This document shows positions 42,968 to 54,039 of a stretch of 64,000 nt of DNA, piece by piece. This DNA is from Paralithodes platypus (lineage: Eukaryota > Arthropoda > Malacostraca > Decapoda > Lithodidae). Each line of letters starts with the position of its first letter. Within the stretch, counting starts at the first letter, position 1. The notes below the pieces were generated by a model that searched no databases, was not told where the DNA came from, and saw only the letters and a list, made by a program, of their open reading frames with translations. The stretch is from the NCBI GenBank assembly GCA_032716605.1, contig CM064560.1, positions 17,963,441 through 18,027,440 of the forward strand, in the 5' to 3' direction. The position numbers and the translations under genes were made by a program.

Positions 42968-44189
42968 ATTATGCACATACAGTATACACAGCATCTGCTT
43001 TAGGCTTTGAAACTAGGAGGAAACAGAGAAGGGGTTGCTGGAAGTTGCTTCTTACACCTGAGTCTCTGAGAAAAAGAAGATCAAGTTTTTTGGAAGAGAG
43101 GTGGTGTTCCACAGAGTAAGAGTTAGAGGAAAGGCCACACAAATGTTGCAGATAGTTGATAGTTAGCGGTCCAGCACATGTTGAGGTGTCGTCAAGTCAG
43201 ACGTTAACATGGGTCAAGTTGCTGGGGCATTTATGGTTCCCTCCACTAGGGACTCCGAGGCTGGTCATAGAGGTGCCATGTTTTCTTTTTAATTTTGAGA
43301 AGATAGTGTAGTATGTTAGTACAGTATAGTGTATTGACAAGGAGAGAAGCTGTTTTGGAGGGGAAAATGGAGTTGCCCTCTATGTTTATGAAAAATATTA
43401 AAATAGGTCATCAAAGGAGGCCAGGTGGTGATACAGGAGTTCCAGCAATCCTTATCAGCTACCTATAGCACTCCCCAGGAGTACCACCCTGTTCGGCTGG
43501 TGCCCGCAACCTCCTCCTGTCAAACAATGTGCCTCAGCAAGCTCAATGTGAAACCAATGCTTCAAGTTACTGTACCTAATCGTAGTAGTGTTGCTTACTC
43601 AAGCAGTTCCCACACAATTGTTGTGTTGTAATTGGCAAGTCCCCTCTCAAACTCCATCACCAAGAGCACTGCTGACACAGTCATAGTATGGCTGCCCCAG
43701 TGACCCAAGGCCTAGACCTGAGTGAATGTCCACTTAGGGATCTCAAGAACTATAGTCCCTGTACATCATTATATGCACACCTGTATTTAATTTGTTTTCA
43801 ATTTAAAATGTTATTCATATGTTATTCATTGCAAAGACTGTAGTATAGTTTCTTTGCAAATGCATGTTGCTTGCCTGGCTAATAAAAGTGAAAGCTCTTG
43901 GCTTGAAAATTAACTACCAGTACATATTTGGTTAGGATTGTATATAATCTGATAGTAAATCATATAGCCTATATTAATTAACAATACAGAAGACGATAAC
44001 AATGGTTTAATCACAAACGACCAACATAATTTGACTTAAACTTTATTGTATACACCAATGATAAAGATAGATGTCTTTGAACACAATATTGTTTTTGTAA
44101 AGTTACGCATACTTATCATACATCCCTTGGCAAGTAATTGGACATACTATAACTTTCTCACAAAGAATAATTTAATGTTATTAATAAAG
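42968..44189. other. No gene established
   Basis: Jockey-like 5' traces may extend to about 43200. Beyond that, the sequence is unassigned. An AATAAA at 43881 has no coding frame upstream to support a 3' UTR. Confidence 0.35.
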
Positions 44190-44398
44190 ATCAATAGAGA
44201 GCGAGGTGGAGGGACAGAGAGGGAGAGGTAGACCGATAGAGAGGTGGAAGGGTGGAGTGAGGAAGTATATGAACGAAGGTGGTGCTGGTTGGGGGGGAGG
44301 GGCATCGACTGACTGGGGACAGAGGTGCATGGGGCTGTTCGTTCGTGGCCACCCCTTCGGGGATCACGGCGTCAGGCAATAGATAGATAGATAGAATA
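44190..44398 (+). mobile_element. RTE-like 3' end with ATAG tail
   Basis: Matches the last ~190 bp of the 180-1097 element in the opposite orientation, ending GTCAGGCAATAGATAGATAG. 5'-truncated. Confidence 0.8.
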
Positions 44399-44496
44399 GA
44401 TGTTATAGTATGCATACTTGCAATACCATACAGTACTTAAAAAATGCTTAAGTCTATGTTGTTACGTTGTACTGTATACATAAAAAATGCCAAGCA

Positions 44497-46015
44497 AAGG
44501 AGTGTGCAGAGCAATTAGTGGAGCCAGTGAGGGACATAATTCGAGCTTCCTTAGATAAAGAACAGGTTCCTGTTGAATGGAAAAGAGCTAATATCATTCC
44601 GATATACAAGAATGGAAACCCTGTGGACCCTTTAAACTATAGACCAGTTTCACTTACCAGTACAGTATATATTGTATGCAAGATTTGTGAAAAGCTAATT
44701 AGGAAGAGATGGATGAAAATGTTGGAGCGAAAGAAGATAATAACCCCAAAGCAATTTGGATTCAGAGAAGGGACATCTTGTGTTACCAGTTTGCTATGTT
44801 ATTACAGTAGGGTGATAGATGTACTCCAAGAAAGAGGCGGATGGGTGGACTGCGTCTACTTAGACCTTTCCAAAGCATTCGATAAGGTACCACATAAGAG
44901 ATTGTTATCTAAGCTTGAGATGCTAGGATGTGTCAGGGGGAGTTTGCTGAAATGGATGGAGAGCTATTTAACAGATAGGGAAATGAGGACCAACATTAGA
45001 GGAACTTACTCATCGTGGCGGAAATTTGAGAGTGGTGTGCCGCGGGGATCTGTGTTGGCACCTCTCATGTTCCTTATGTACGTACGTGAATGACCTGCCG
45101 ATAGGCATAAACTCCTACATGTCAATGTTTGCAGATGACATAAAAATTATGAGACAAATAACAAATAAAAGTAGTTGTGAGGAGCTGCAAGGGGATTTAG
45201 ATCAAATATATGAATGGAGCACCAAGTGGAAAATGAAATTTAATATAAGTAAATGCCATGTGTTAAATATGAGAAGTGTGAATAGACCAAATTGGGAGTA
45301 CTGTACAGGATGGGAGCTAATATAATTAGCAAGGTCGAAAAAGAAAAGACCAAGAGTGAGAGCAGTAGATAGATAGAAAAGAAAGGATTTAGGGTTGATT
45401 ATACAAGATAACTTGTCGCCAGAGAAACATATTAACAAGCTCTTTAGCGGAATGTATGCAATGGCCGGGAATATGAAAGTTGCTCTGAACTACTTGGATG
45501 AGACCATGGTAGCGAAAATTATAAAAAGTATAATTAGACCAAGATTGGAGTATGCAGCAGTGGTGTGGTCCCCGCATCTAAAGAAGCATATTTACAAGTT
45601 AGAAAGAATCCAGAGGGCAGTTACTAGATTGGTTCCAAGTCTCAGAGAACTGCCATATGAAGGGAGGCTAGACAAATTAAATCTACCGAGTCTAAAAGAG
45701 AGGAGAGAGAGGAGAGACATGATAATGATGTACAAATGCACCCGAGGGCTGGAGAGGCTGGCTAGGGAGGATATATTAATTATGGATACAGGAATAACTA
45801 GAGGCCACAGCTACAAAGTAAAAAGACCTACCTGTAAGAACGATATCAGGAAGTTTAGCTTCCCCTATAGATGTATTGACAAATGGAATAGGCTGGAGGA
45901 GGAGGTGGTAGGGGCAAGGAACATCCATATTTCCAAGAAAAAATTGGATGAAAGTAGACTGAGAGACGGGACAACACGAGCTTAGCTCAACTCCTGTAAA
46001 CTACAATTAGGTAAA
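44497..46015 (+). pseudogene. CR1-like reverse transcriptase copy 2
   Basis: Begins KECAEQLVEPVRDIIRASLD (5'-truncated, ~12 codons shorter than copy 1). Motif A is intact (YLDLSKAFDKV), B is SGVPRGSVLAPLMFLMYV, and C is MFADDIKIM after a frame change. Two frameshifts are visible. A 4 bp TACG duplication at ~45079 breaks MYVNDLP, and sequence added between 45299 and 45385 separates the C block from GLIIQDNLSPEKHINKLFSG. The C-terminal 196 codons and the 3' UTR with CTCCTGTAAACTACAATTAG are intact. Several of the added bases are TA-CNG-TA motifs (see findings). Confidence 0.85.
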
Positions 46016-46763
46016 TACATGATTAAGTAAAGAAACCTACATTTATTTTTTCTTAACATAATTATTAAGAAAATATGGACAAATTTACAAGTTCTCCAAG
46101 ATCCTAGGTGGTCTTTTTGGATCCTTCCGGTTTCACTCCATTAGTTTTGATTTAAGATCCCCCCCCCCCCCCATAGTTGGTGATCACAAAATATTTCTCC
46201 CAATCTCCCCCCCCCCTAGTGCGGTAACCACAAGATGTTTCTCTCTTTCTAATTCGTAAAAATAGAGCTTGATTGCTCAAGTAATTTTTGAGTTCAGAGG
46301 TTGAGATCTGGGATTTCCAGATGTTATAACAGATAAGACTATTGGGTACACTAGACAATTTGTACATAATACTGATAAAACAGGTATGTCTTAAACTACA
46401 AAGACATGGCCCAAACAGTGACTAAGGCTGTTAATTGGGAAAAAGATATCTATTCCTTCGTCCCTTGCTCTCTGAATTGTCTCCCAAACCAGGAATGATT
46501 ACAAAAAAAATGCTAGTACGAAAGAAGGGAACCAAAAGATTAAGGTCTAGCCCAGTGACTGAAAAACTTCCATTTACTGTCCACCAGGAAGCACCTCTGA
46601 ATCCTTGTGGAAGCTCCAGACTCTCCACATCCCCATCCCCAAACTGTACAGTTTCCCACACGTCAGACTGTTACAGTTACTATAAATTATGCTATATTTA
46701 GTACAGGGTAAAACAGGGTAGGCCTACTGAAATTTGGCTGTGAACGGTAGTTTTTACTAAATA
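46016..46763. other. No gene established
   Basis: Two C runs (46160-46173, 46207-46217) and a 76-88 codon open frame pair at 46431-46701 with no recognisable features. Confidence 0.35.
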
Positions 46764-47030
46764 CAGTCGGTGTGCAACATACGCGAATGTTTGGTTCCGA
46801 GCGCATCGCAAGTTGCGATCCACATACTGTACTGTATGTTGATATAGGCTACGTAAACAATCTAGGCTTTGTTCCGAGCCAAACCACAAAGTGTCCCCCC
46901 TTTATTTTTCTTACCTTTTTTGTCAAATTTTGCCTCCGTTGTGCTAGTTTTACATACCCGAGGAGTCCCACTTTAACCCATCGCGTCCGGGCGTACTGTT
47001 AAAAGTATGTTCAGAGCTCGCCCTGTGGAG
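46764..47030. mobile_element. Orphan transposon ends
   Basis: A TA plus CAGTCGGTGTGCAACATACG (46763) looks like a pogo-type left end. TTAACCCATCGCGTCCGGG (46976) looks like a piggyBac-type left end. Matching right ends were not found. Confidence 0.35.
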
Positions 47031-47464
47031 CCCGGACATACTGTTAAAAGGCACAGGCTTAAATTTGTCCTAAAACCACTTAAAGCCACGCAAGAGCAAG
47101 TTTTGTTTTCTTGGCAGGCGGTCCTTGACATGCACAACTAGCACACACAGTCAGTCAACTGATTCATGCTTTTGTCACAGCCAAACAATTCACTGATGAT
47201 TTTCTGCAGTCCGAATCGATAGATGAATAGAGTAGATATGTCAGTTACATAAGAATGGTTACAATGGTGAAATAAATCCATAATAATCCATAATATAACA
47301 TCAAAGCTGCAGGCAGGAGTATCTAGACGGCAAAGCCGTGTGCCGACCAAACGTTGAAACAAACGTCACACATTAGGAATGGCCACCAAAACTTATGATC
47401 GTATTTTCACTATCAAACGAGAACCACTTGGTGTTCAATGTTCTAGTCTTCACCATTCACAAGA
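47031..47464. other. No gene seen
   Basis: Unassigned sequence; no coding or repeat signature. Confidence 0.35.
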
Positions 47465-47789
47465 GTTTGCCAAGGGAGTGAGTCAGCACGGAAGAACAGT
47501 TTTTGAGTACAGTAAACCCTCGCTATTTCGGACTAATTGGGGGAACACCCTGTCCGAAAATCTGAGATGTCCGAGGTCCGGCTGTGTCCGATCTAAAAAG
47601 AGGACAAAAAACCGACCTAAAAGAAAAAAATCTGACGGAAAATAAAAATTAAGTAAATAGTGAAACGAGAACAAACTTCACCGTTGATGAAATAGGGAAA
47701 AGGGAACAAACTTCATGCATGTGAATAAATGTGACCTCAGAAGAAGGGAAACGTGAACGAACTTCATGCACCCATGACAACTTAGTTTC

Positions 47790-48050
47790 TTACAGTAGAT
47801 CCTCTGGAAAAAGGCAAACTAGGCCTGTGTATCCAGCTCAGTGCCAGTACTTGCACTACTGCGGTCGTTCACTGTGTTGGCGGCGGCGGCAGCAGACGCA
47901 ACATTTTTACTATTCTGTATTTTTGCTTTATAATCAAACTTCAAATCTTGTCTTCCCCATGCTTTATCAAGATTACTTTCAAACTTCCTTATTGATTCGG
48001 AATCGACTACATACTGGGGCAGCGCGTTCCATTCATATCACAAAATGATA
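47790..48050 (-). mobile_element. 3' fragment of the 38 kb RT family
   Basis: Reverse complement of 39265-39505, including GTTGGCGGCGGCGGCAGCAG and the GCGTTCCATT region. It preserves the reading WNALPQYVVDSESI that is frameshifted in the larger copy. Confidence 0.75.
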
Positions 48051-48334
48051 GCCTAGGCTAGGTTAGGTTAATATACTGTACAGTAATAGCACATACTGTA
48101 TAGTAATGAATATGAAACAATAAGTTCAGTTGATGGTCGAAAAATATGAATCAACATTCAACACTCACCGCTTCATTGCAGGTCCACCCATTCACCTCAC
48201 CTCTCTCTCCTTGACCACCTCACTTCCCTTCTCCATTTCAAGTGATATCGAGGTCACCTTACGCTTTGGGAGGCATGATAACACGGGAATATATGCGGAG
48301 GAGGTAACAATCACACAAGATGGCTACCCACTTA

Positions 48335-48870
48335 CAGTAGTCCCTCGAATTTTGCGTCTTTCAAATTTGCGAAATTTAGATTTTGCAAACGGGACCCAAG
48401 ATTTTACCTTTTTTGCGGGACTTGATATGTGCGATATTACTTGAATTTTGCGGGTGGTGCCAAATGATACGGGGTTTCCGCACTAGTTTTCGGGGGGGAG
48501 GGGTAGCAGTGTCGTGACGTCGGGCCGCCCTGCGTCCCATTGTTTACTGTTTATAGATTCTCCCACGCTCCTATATGTTCTCACGCTCTCGCATAATCGA
48601 CTTCCTTGGGCAAAATTGAAGTGTTACCTGTGCCCTGGGTCCCCTGAATCTGTATTTCTGTGTTTTTCATTATTGTAGGATGCATAATTAAGTGTATGTG
48701 TCATAATGTGTGTACAAACAAGGACGAAAATCACCAAAAAATAGGCCCTCGATGATGAGATGTCGACCATATTCAATTAATCCCATAAGGTTAGTTATTT
48801 TAAATTTGCGATTTTAAATTTTGCGGGCTGCAATGTCGACCATATTCTCGCAAAATTCGAGGGAGTACTG
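48335..48870. mobile_element. Pogo-like MITE (536 bp)
   Basis: Ends CAGTAGTCCCTCGAATTTTG and, reversed, CAGTACTCCCTCGAATTTTG; TA on both sides (48333, 48871). Non-coding. Confidence 0.8.
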
Positions 48871-49726
48871 TATAACATACTGACGCCCGTGACGTCACTT
48901 CTCGTCCAAGCGGGTGACTCGTCCAGCCTGTATATCGGCGCTCCGACGGATCCCCGTTTTGATGGACATTCACCGGGGATGGGGGTGCGTCATCCGACAA
49001 CGTCGGAACGATGACGGAAATGTCCGAAACACGGAAGTACGCGTCCGAGAGGTGACGGCGATCCAGCTAGTACGGGTTTCCGACAATTAGAGGTCCGAAA
49101 TGGCGAGGGGTTACTGTACAACAGGTGGAACACCATCTGCTCCGTATGTCTTCTTACGCCCAGAGAGGGCAAAAAGTACGAACTGTACATCATTAGAAGA
49201 GATTATGATATTAGGCATAAGTAAGTGAAAGGGGGTGGAGAGGGAGGAATAGCACTGAAATCATCCGAGGTGGAGATTTTAGAGAAAATTTGAGCGAAGA
49301 GTTCAGCTTTGACAGATGAAGAAGTGACGGTAGTGTTAGAGTGAAAAAGAGGAGAGGAAGACGAGGAAGTAAAATTGTCGGAGAGGTTCTTGGCCAGAAA
49401 GCTTGGAAAGAACTGGAGTTGAAAAGTTCAGAACATTATTTATTGATGAAAGTTTTTTTGGCTTGATTCCGAGCAGAAACATATAAAGCACGAGAATCTT
49501 GAGTTTGAAGGCGACGGTACCATTTGAATGCTTCCTCCTTATTGTGCACAGCAGTAGAACAAGCGTGAGTAAACCAAGATTTTTTTGCATTAGACTGAAA
49601 GAAAGAAAATGGAGTGTACAGTATGCCTACATGCCCGAGAGGATTACCTCGGTTATACGCTCGGCACACTCCGAGGGTTCCCGGCCACGGAAGCAAAAAT
49701 CATTCCATTGGAAATCAAAGAAGTAA

Positions 49727-50304
49727 AGTCTGGCCTGCCAATACGCGAGCTTTTAATACGCGATTCACCTAATACGCGAGGAGGGGGTTGAATCATACCC
49801 AAAACTTTCAAAACGCGTGATGTACCTTTAAAACGCGAATCCGGGGTATCCGGCTCCAGGTATCCAGCTCCAGGCAACCCCGGGCAGTTGTCACCCAGAG
49901 GCCATCCCAAGGTCTTAATAGGGATAGCAGGGCCAGGGAGAGGGGAAAAAAAAAAAACGGTACCAAAAAACCGGGGCCCGGGGTGGAAGGGGGGCCCGGT
50001 ACTACGAAGGAAAAATATAGAAGATTCATTAATGATCATCTGGCTCTCTCTTACTCTTCTCTCTGTGCATTCCCCAACCAATGAGAACTCACTGTTTAGG
50101 GTGCTACACACTCCCATCATATTATCATTTGCTGATTGGGTCATAATATTGCGAATTTCCATAACCCAACATCTATTAATCCTGGTCTCTCACTCTGTGA
50201 GTGTAGCTTGCGAGCCGGCCAATGAGAATTTGAGTATTACCCTGCCACACTCCTAACACGCTCCCATTGGCTGTCTGGCCTACGTGTGCAAGAAATGTCG
50301 GTAA
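49727..50304. other. Unclassified repeat interrupting Jockey; no gene
   Basis: Starts GTCTGGCCTGCCAATACGCG, with the motif AATACGCGA three times and AAAACGCG twice, probably the end of another transposon. An A/G-rich and CCGGG-rich tract lies at 49925-50005. Confidence 0.4.
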
Positions 50305-50515
50305 GAATGTTAAGTGCGGGCGTACCGCCAGCCTTGTTTACACTACGCGTAGTGGCGTCGGACCTTTCCCATCATGTTCCCGTCTATTTTGACTGCCTTT
50401 GGATATAAAAATAAATTAGCCTAACCAAACAACCTAACCTAACCTAGTATTCATGTAGTAATGGCAGGGGGGGTAAATAGCAGAAAATATAGCGTATATA
50501 ATATTGAGTAGTGAC
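50305..50515. mobile_element. GX-family inverted-repeat element, partial
   Basis: GCGGGCGTACCGCCAGCCTT, CATGTTCCCGTCTATTTTGA and CTAACCTAACCTAGTATTCA are shared nearly base for base with 62322-62530. Confidence 0.6.
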
Positions 50516-51824
50516 TATTAACTCGTTATAATTAGCCTAGACGAGTTTATGCATGCAGAGGAAGGTTAGCCTAATTGGCCAATTTGGTCAGTTCTTCAAC
50601 CCTTTTTAGTTCCTCCAGGTGAGCCCATTCAAGTTCCAGGTGAGCTTTTGCCATTCATTTTGGTTATCATTTAATTAAAAGGTTGTATTATACAGATTAA
50701 CCCTTCCAAGTTTATAACGCACTTCAAGGTTATATTTTGGCTGTGATATTATGATTTTATATAGATTAGGAAGGGTATATGGAACCCACTGGGTTGATTC
50801 AGGCTCCGATCAGAGACCTTCATAACTTTTTTAACATACAAATCTATCATAAACTGTATAAAATTGTTAAATGATTGTTTAAAGAAAGTGTCAACATGCA
50901 TGGTGAACTTGAAAAGGATAAGAAAGGTGTACTGTATACTGCTACCGCCTGTTAAGTTACAAGAGTTAATTGTTTGCCTACATGAAGGAAGCAAAATTAT
51001 CAATTTGGTTGCAGTTTTCTTCAGTCATGTGGGGTTCCAGTGTATAGACTACTAAGTACCGGTATAAAAAAATCACATTCTAGTGACATGCATTTAACTT
51101 TTATCTAAAACCTTAGTTAAAGTTTGTTTGGTTAACATTTATGAATATCTTGTTAAGTTTGTTTCCATACAAATGTAACAAATACCCGGTAACATAAAAA
51201 TTATCCATTATGGATTAGGCTAACTAAAGCTATTAGTCTTAGGCTATGTATCCAATTTATTTATGATGTTCATGCTGAAACATTAATGATGAGTTTAATA
51301 TATTTTCCTATTTTACTGAGTGAGGAGTGCTTTTATAAAACAAATATTCTTAACTTTATGAATTTGTTCTTACTCAATACGTTTTTAAATTTGTAAGGTA
51401 TAATTAGTTAGATATATTCACATAAAAAACAATAACTTTTATTTGCTTCATGTTTACAACTTTTGAAACTAAGATATCATTACCATGAGTTAATTAGTAA
51501 ATAGAGGTACTGTACTGTATTATTTAAAATACAAAATAGGCAATTATAATGTTATTGTCCTTGAAAATGAAGAAAATTCCAACATCTAGCATGGGCCTCA
51601 GATTACATCTAAAATAGCAATATATCATAGGTCTTAATGGCTAATTGGCTTTATTGAGCTTATGCAATAGATGCCCTCGTACACATAAATCGAATTCTGT
51701 CCATGGGAAGGGGGCCCCATATTATGCCCAGCACCGGGGCCCCACGCTGCCTCTCCCTGGCCCTGAATAGGGGTGAGACCTAGGGGCCTCGGGGCACCCC
51801 ACCAGAACCAACCGCAGGGACGCA
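50516..51824. other. No gene seen
   Basis: The longest stretch without recognisable elements. AT-rich, no coding frames with protein-like features. Confidence 0.45.
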
Positions 51825-52030
51825 ACACAGAGAAAAGGTTTACAGCATAAGTAGAAGGATTAGAAGTTAGAAATAAGTCAAGAAAGTTGGACTGATTTCC
51901 AAGGCGGTCAGGAATTCGAGTAGGGTGCTGGACTAACTGCTTTAGTCTGGGTGGAAACTTAGATTCCATCTTTCTGACCACCTTTTCCTGTAACTTTGTG
52001 CAGTCCTCAATGTTGGCTATCCTTCTGAAA
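51825..52030 (-). pseudogene. Jockey-like endonuclease fragment
   Basis: Minus frame reads [34 protein letters not shown], a conserved part of the Jockey-type endonuclease. The upstream [20 protein letters not shown] is from a different source. Confidence 0.65.
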
Positions 52031-52208
52031 AGTTGTATCATCTGCATAGGCTACATGAATACAGTACTTCGCTTTCGTGCTCAATCACCTCCGGCAGATC
52101 GTTGATGAACAACACAAACAGCAAAGGACCCAATGCAACACATACTAGGTGTTAGATGAGGGTTAGTCTTGTATCCTACGTACTGGGTACTATGAACACA
52201 TACTAGGT
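52031..52208. other. Local repeats, no gene
   Basis: ACACATACTAGGTGTTAG occurs twice (52139, 52197), with GAGGGTTAGTCTTGT also repeated on the far side of the next element. Confidence 0.5.
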
Positions 52209-52216
52209 GTTAGGTG

Positions 52217-52589
52217 GGGAGGCCATGTACACAGCCGGATCCCTTACCCTCTGCGCATGCGCGAAAATGCAAGCCCCCTTGGCCCCGCCCACTGCCCAAA
52301 ATGTACAAATATTATACAGTATTAGATTAGATTAACCTAACCCTAATATAATATAACAAAACACAAATAACAAAATAAAAATATAAAATACACTAGATCT
52401 GAGTGGGATCGAAGACTGATATATCAGTGTCAGGGGCGGGAGCTCTCCCGACTGAGCTACGGAGCGACCTAGCAGAAACGGTTTGAAGGCTATATTTAAA
52501 CGCCGCTGGGCAGCGGGGCGGGGCCAAGGGGGCTTACATTTACGCGCATGCGCAGATGGTAAGGGATCCGGCTGCGTACATGGCCTTCC
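52217..52589. mobile_element. MITE with ~80 bp TIRs and 8 bp flanking repeat
   Basis: TIRs include GGCCATGTACACAGCCGGAT, CCCTTACC, GCGCATGCGCG and CCCCCTTGGCCCCGCCC. GTTAGGTG flanks both sides (52209-52216, 52590-52597), compatible with a hAT-type 8 bp duplication, although the flanks contain similar pre-existing repeats. The interior holds a tRNA-like sequence. Confidence 0.65.
52397..52469 (-). tRNA. tRNA-like sequence (pseudo-tRNA/SINE head)
   Basis: On the minus strand, TAGCTCAGTCGGGAGAGC is a perfect pol III A box and D arm, and TCTTCGATCCC is a near-consensus B box. The acceptor stem does not pair and no proper anticodon arm forms, so it is not a functional tRNA. Confidence 0.5.
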
Positions 52590-52780
52590 GTTAGGTGAGG
52601 GTTAGTCTTGTTACTCTTGTATCCCAAGTACTAGGTATAGCCTCTAGGTTAGGTTAATAAAAAGAGATCGGGTGATACGTAGGTATGGAATAAACTAGGT
52701 AGCCTACTAGGAACACTTACTACCTAATAGGTAAGGGTTAGTAAAAGTTTGCCAAAACTTGGCTCAGTTGGTTGGCAAGG

Positions 52781-53093
52781 ATGTAGTATTCGGGCGTACC
52801 GCCCACCTTGATTACACTACGCGGACGCTTGCGATCATGTTCCCGTCTATTTTGACTGCCATGGGATACAATAATAGGTTGAGGGGGGGGCTTTGCCAAG
52901 TTTGCCCCCCACTCATTCCTCCTGGCAGGCTGGCCCCCATGACTTATTGTCATCATCATATACCGTATTGTCCGTATATTGCCAGCAGGGGGCAAATACT
53001 GTAACAGGAAAAATAGCCGTAAAAATAGACAGGAACTTAACCGCGAGCAATCGACCTATGTAAACATGACGACCATACGCCCGGATACTACAT
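52781..53093. mobile_element. GX-family inverted-repeat element, complete
   Basis: 313 bp; ends ATGTAGTATTCGGGCGTAC and, reversed, ATGTAGTATCCGGGCGTAT. The interior inverted block is CGTCTATTTTGACTGCC / AAAAATAGACAGGAAC. Best-preserved copy of the family. Confidence 0.7.
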
Positions 53094-53827
53094 CTTTCCC
53101 GCTTGGATTTCCAAATATCAGGTTTTATGGGTTTCAAAATAATGAAAACTCGAGCCAGGTTTCGTGTCAATACCTTATTAGCCTATCAAATGTTTACGCC
53201 TTATAGCTTACTTCGCAATTTCCCTGATCCTCTTTATTCATAGCCCTCCGGGTCCCTCCTTAGTCCCCAATATCGGGGGGGGGGGGTCTTAACATCGATA
53301 AAAAATGGGGAAAATAGATTTTCCAAAGATTTCTAATTAATTACAAATGGTAACACAATCACCTCCTCCCTCCCCATACCATGACCCCCCTCACCTACGA
53401 ACCCCATCCACACCTTACCATATAACCACCCCAACACAGCACACTCACCTACCACCTTCACAAAAAATCACCACCCATACTTCCGCCCTTTACCCTGATC
53501 TTCACCCCACACCTCCATTGTGGGTTGGGTGTGAGAGGGATCTGCCTTAGTGCCTTGTGTGGGCCAATCGGCTTTCTGCAGACTCCCATTTTCTTATGTA
53601 GGCTACCATAATAGGCCTACTACCATTACAAACATTATAGGCCTAGGCTAGGTCTAGGCTATATTGATGCAAATTAACAAAATAGGGTAAATATCTTATT
53701 TAACACTGAGGACAACTTTACATTTTTTTTTTGTTTTTGTTTTTTTTAAAGTGTGTCATTTTATGAATCCCGTCGGAAATTGCAAAACAAACATTATCCA
53801 TCAATCTTAAGACACCAAAGCAATAAA
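53094..53827. other. No gene; dispersed repeat segments
   Basis: 53260-53345 (CATCGAT..GGGGAAAATAG, TCTAATTAATTACAAA) is the reverse of 63630-63715. A C-rich stretch at 53350-53520 and a T-rich tract at 53722-53749 follow. Confidence 0.45.
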
Positions 53828-54024
53828 ACATATTCGCACGCTCGCGATCACATTTCCGGCAATTTTGACTGCCATGGGATACAAAAATAAGTTGAGGGGG
53901 GGCTTTGCCCCCTTCACCCCCCCATAACTTGTCATCATCATATGTTGCCAGCAGGGGGCGAAAACAAAAGCGAAACCGCAGCGTACGACCTAGGCTATGC
54001 AAACATGACGACCGGATGCTACAT
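53828..54024. mobile_element. GX-family element, diverged copy
   Basis: CACGCTCGCGATCACATTTC, GACTGCCATGGGATACAAAA, GCCAGCAGGGGGCGAAAA and the right end ACCGGATGCTACAT match 52781-53093. Confidence 0.55.
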
Positions 54025-54039
54025 CTTACTTTCGTCTTA

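Larger units (their letters stand above)
47510..49116. mobile_element. Pogo-like element (1.6 kb) with nested insertions
   Basis: TIRs CAGTAAACCCTCGCTATTTC (left) and, reversed, CAGTAACCCCTCGCCATTTC (right), flanked by TA. No transposase frame. The interior carries a reversed RT 3' fragment (47790-48050) and a second TA-flanked element (48335-48870). Confidence 0.75.
47465..49726 (-). pseudogene. Jockey-like copy split by a pogo-like element
   Basis: Jockey sequence (minus strand) occupies 47465-47507 and 49119-49726. The latter encodes TPFSFFQSNAKKSWFTHACS, AVHNKEEAFKWYRRLQTQDS and RALYVSARNQAKKTF in broken frames. Comparison with 41706-41770 shows the halves were contiguous before the insertion at the TA. 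Confidence 0.75.

Noticed and set aside
43425..43900. Small ORF followed by AATAAA, considered as the end of a host gene
   Set aside because: The 68-codon frame has no recognisable features, and an AATAAA in AT-rich DNA is not evidence by itself.
52397..52469. Functional tRNA gene
   Set aside because: Only the A and B boxes are conserved; the acceptor stem and anticodon arm do not form.
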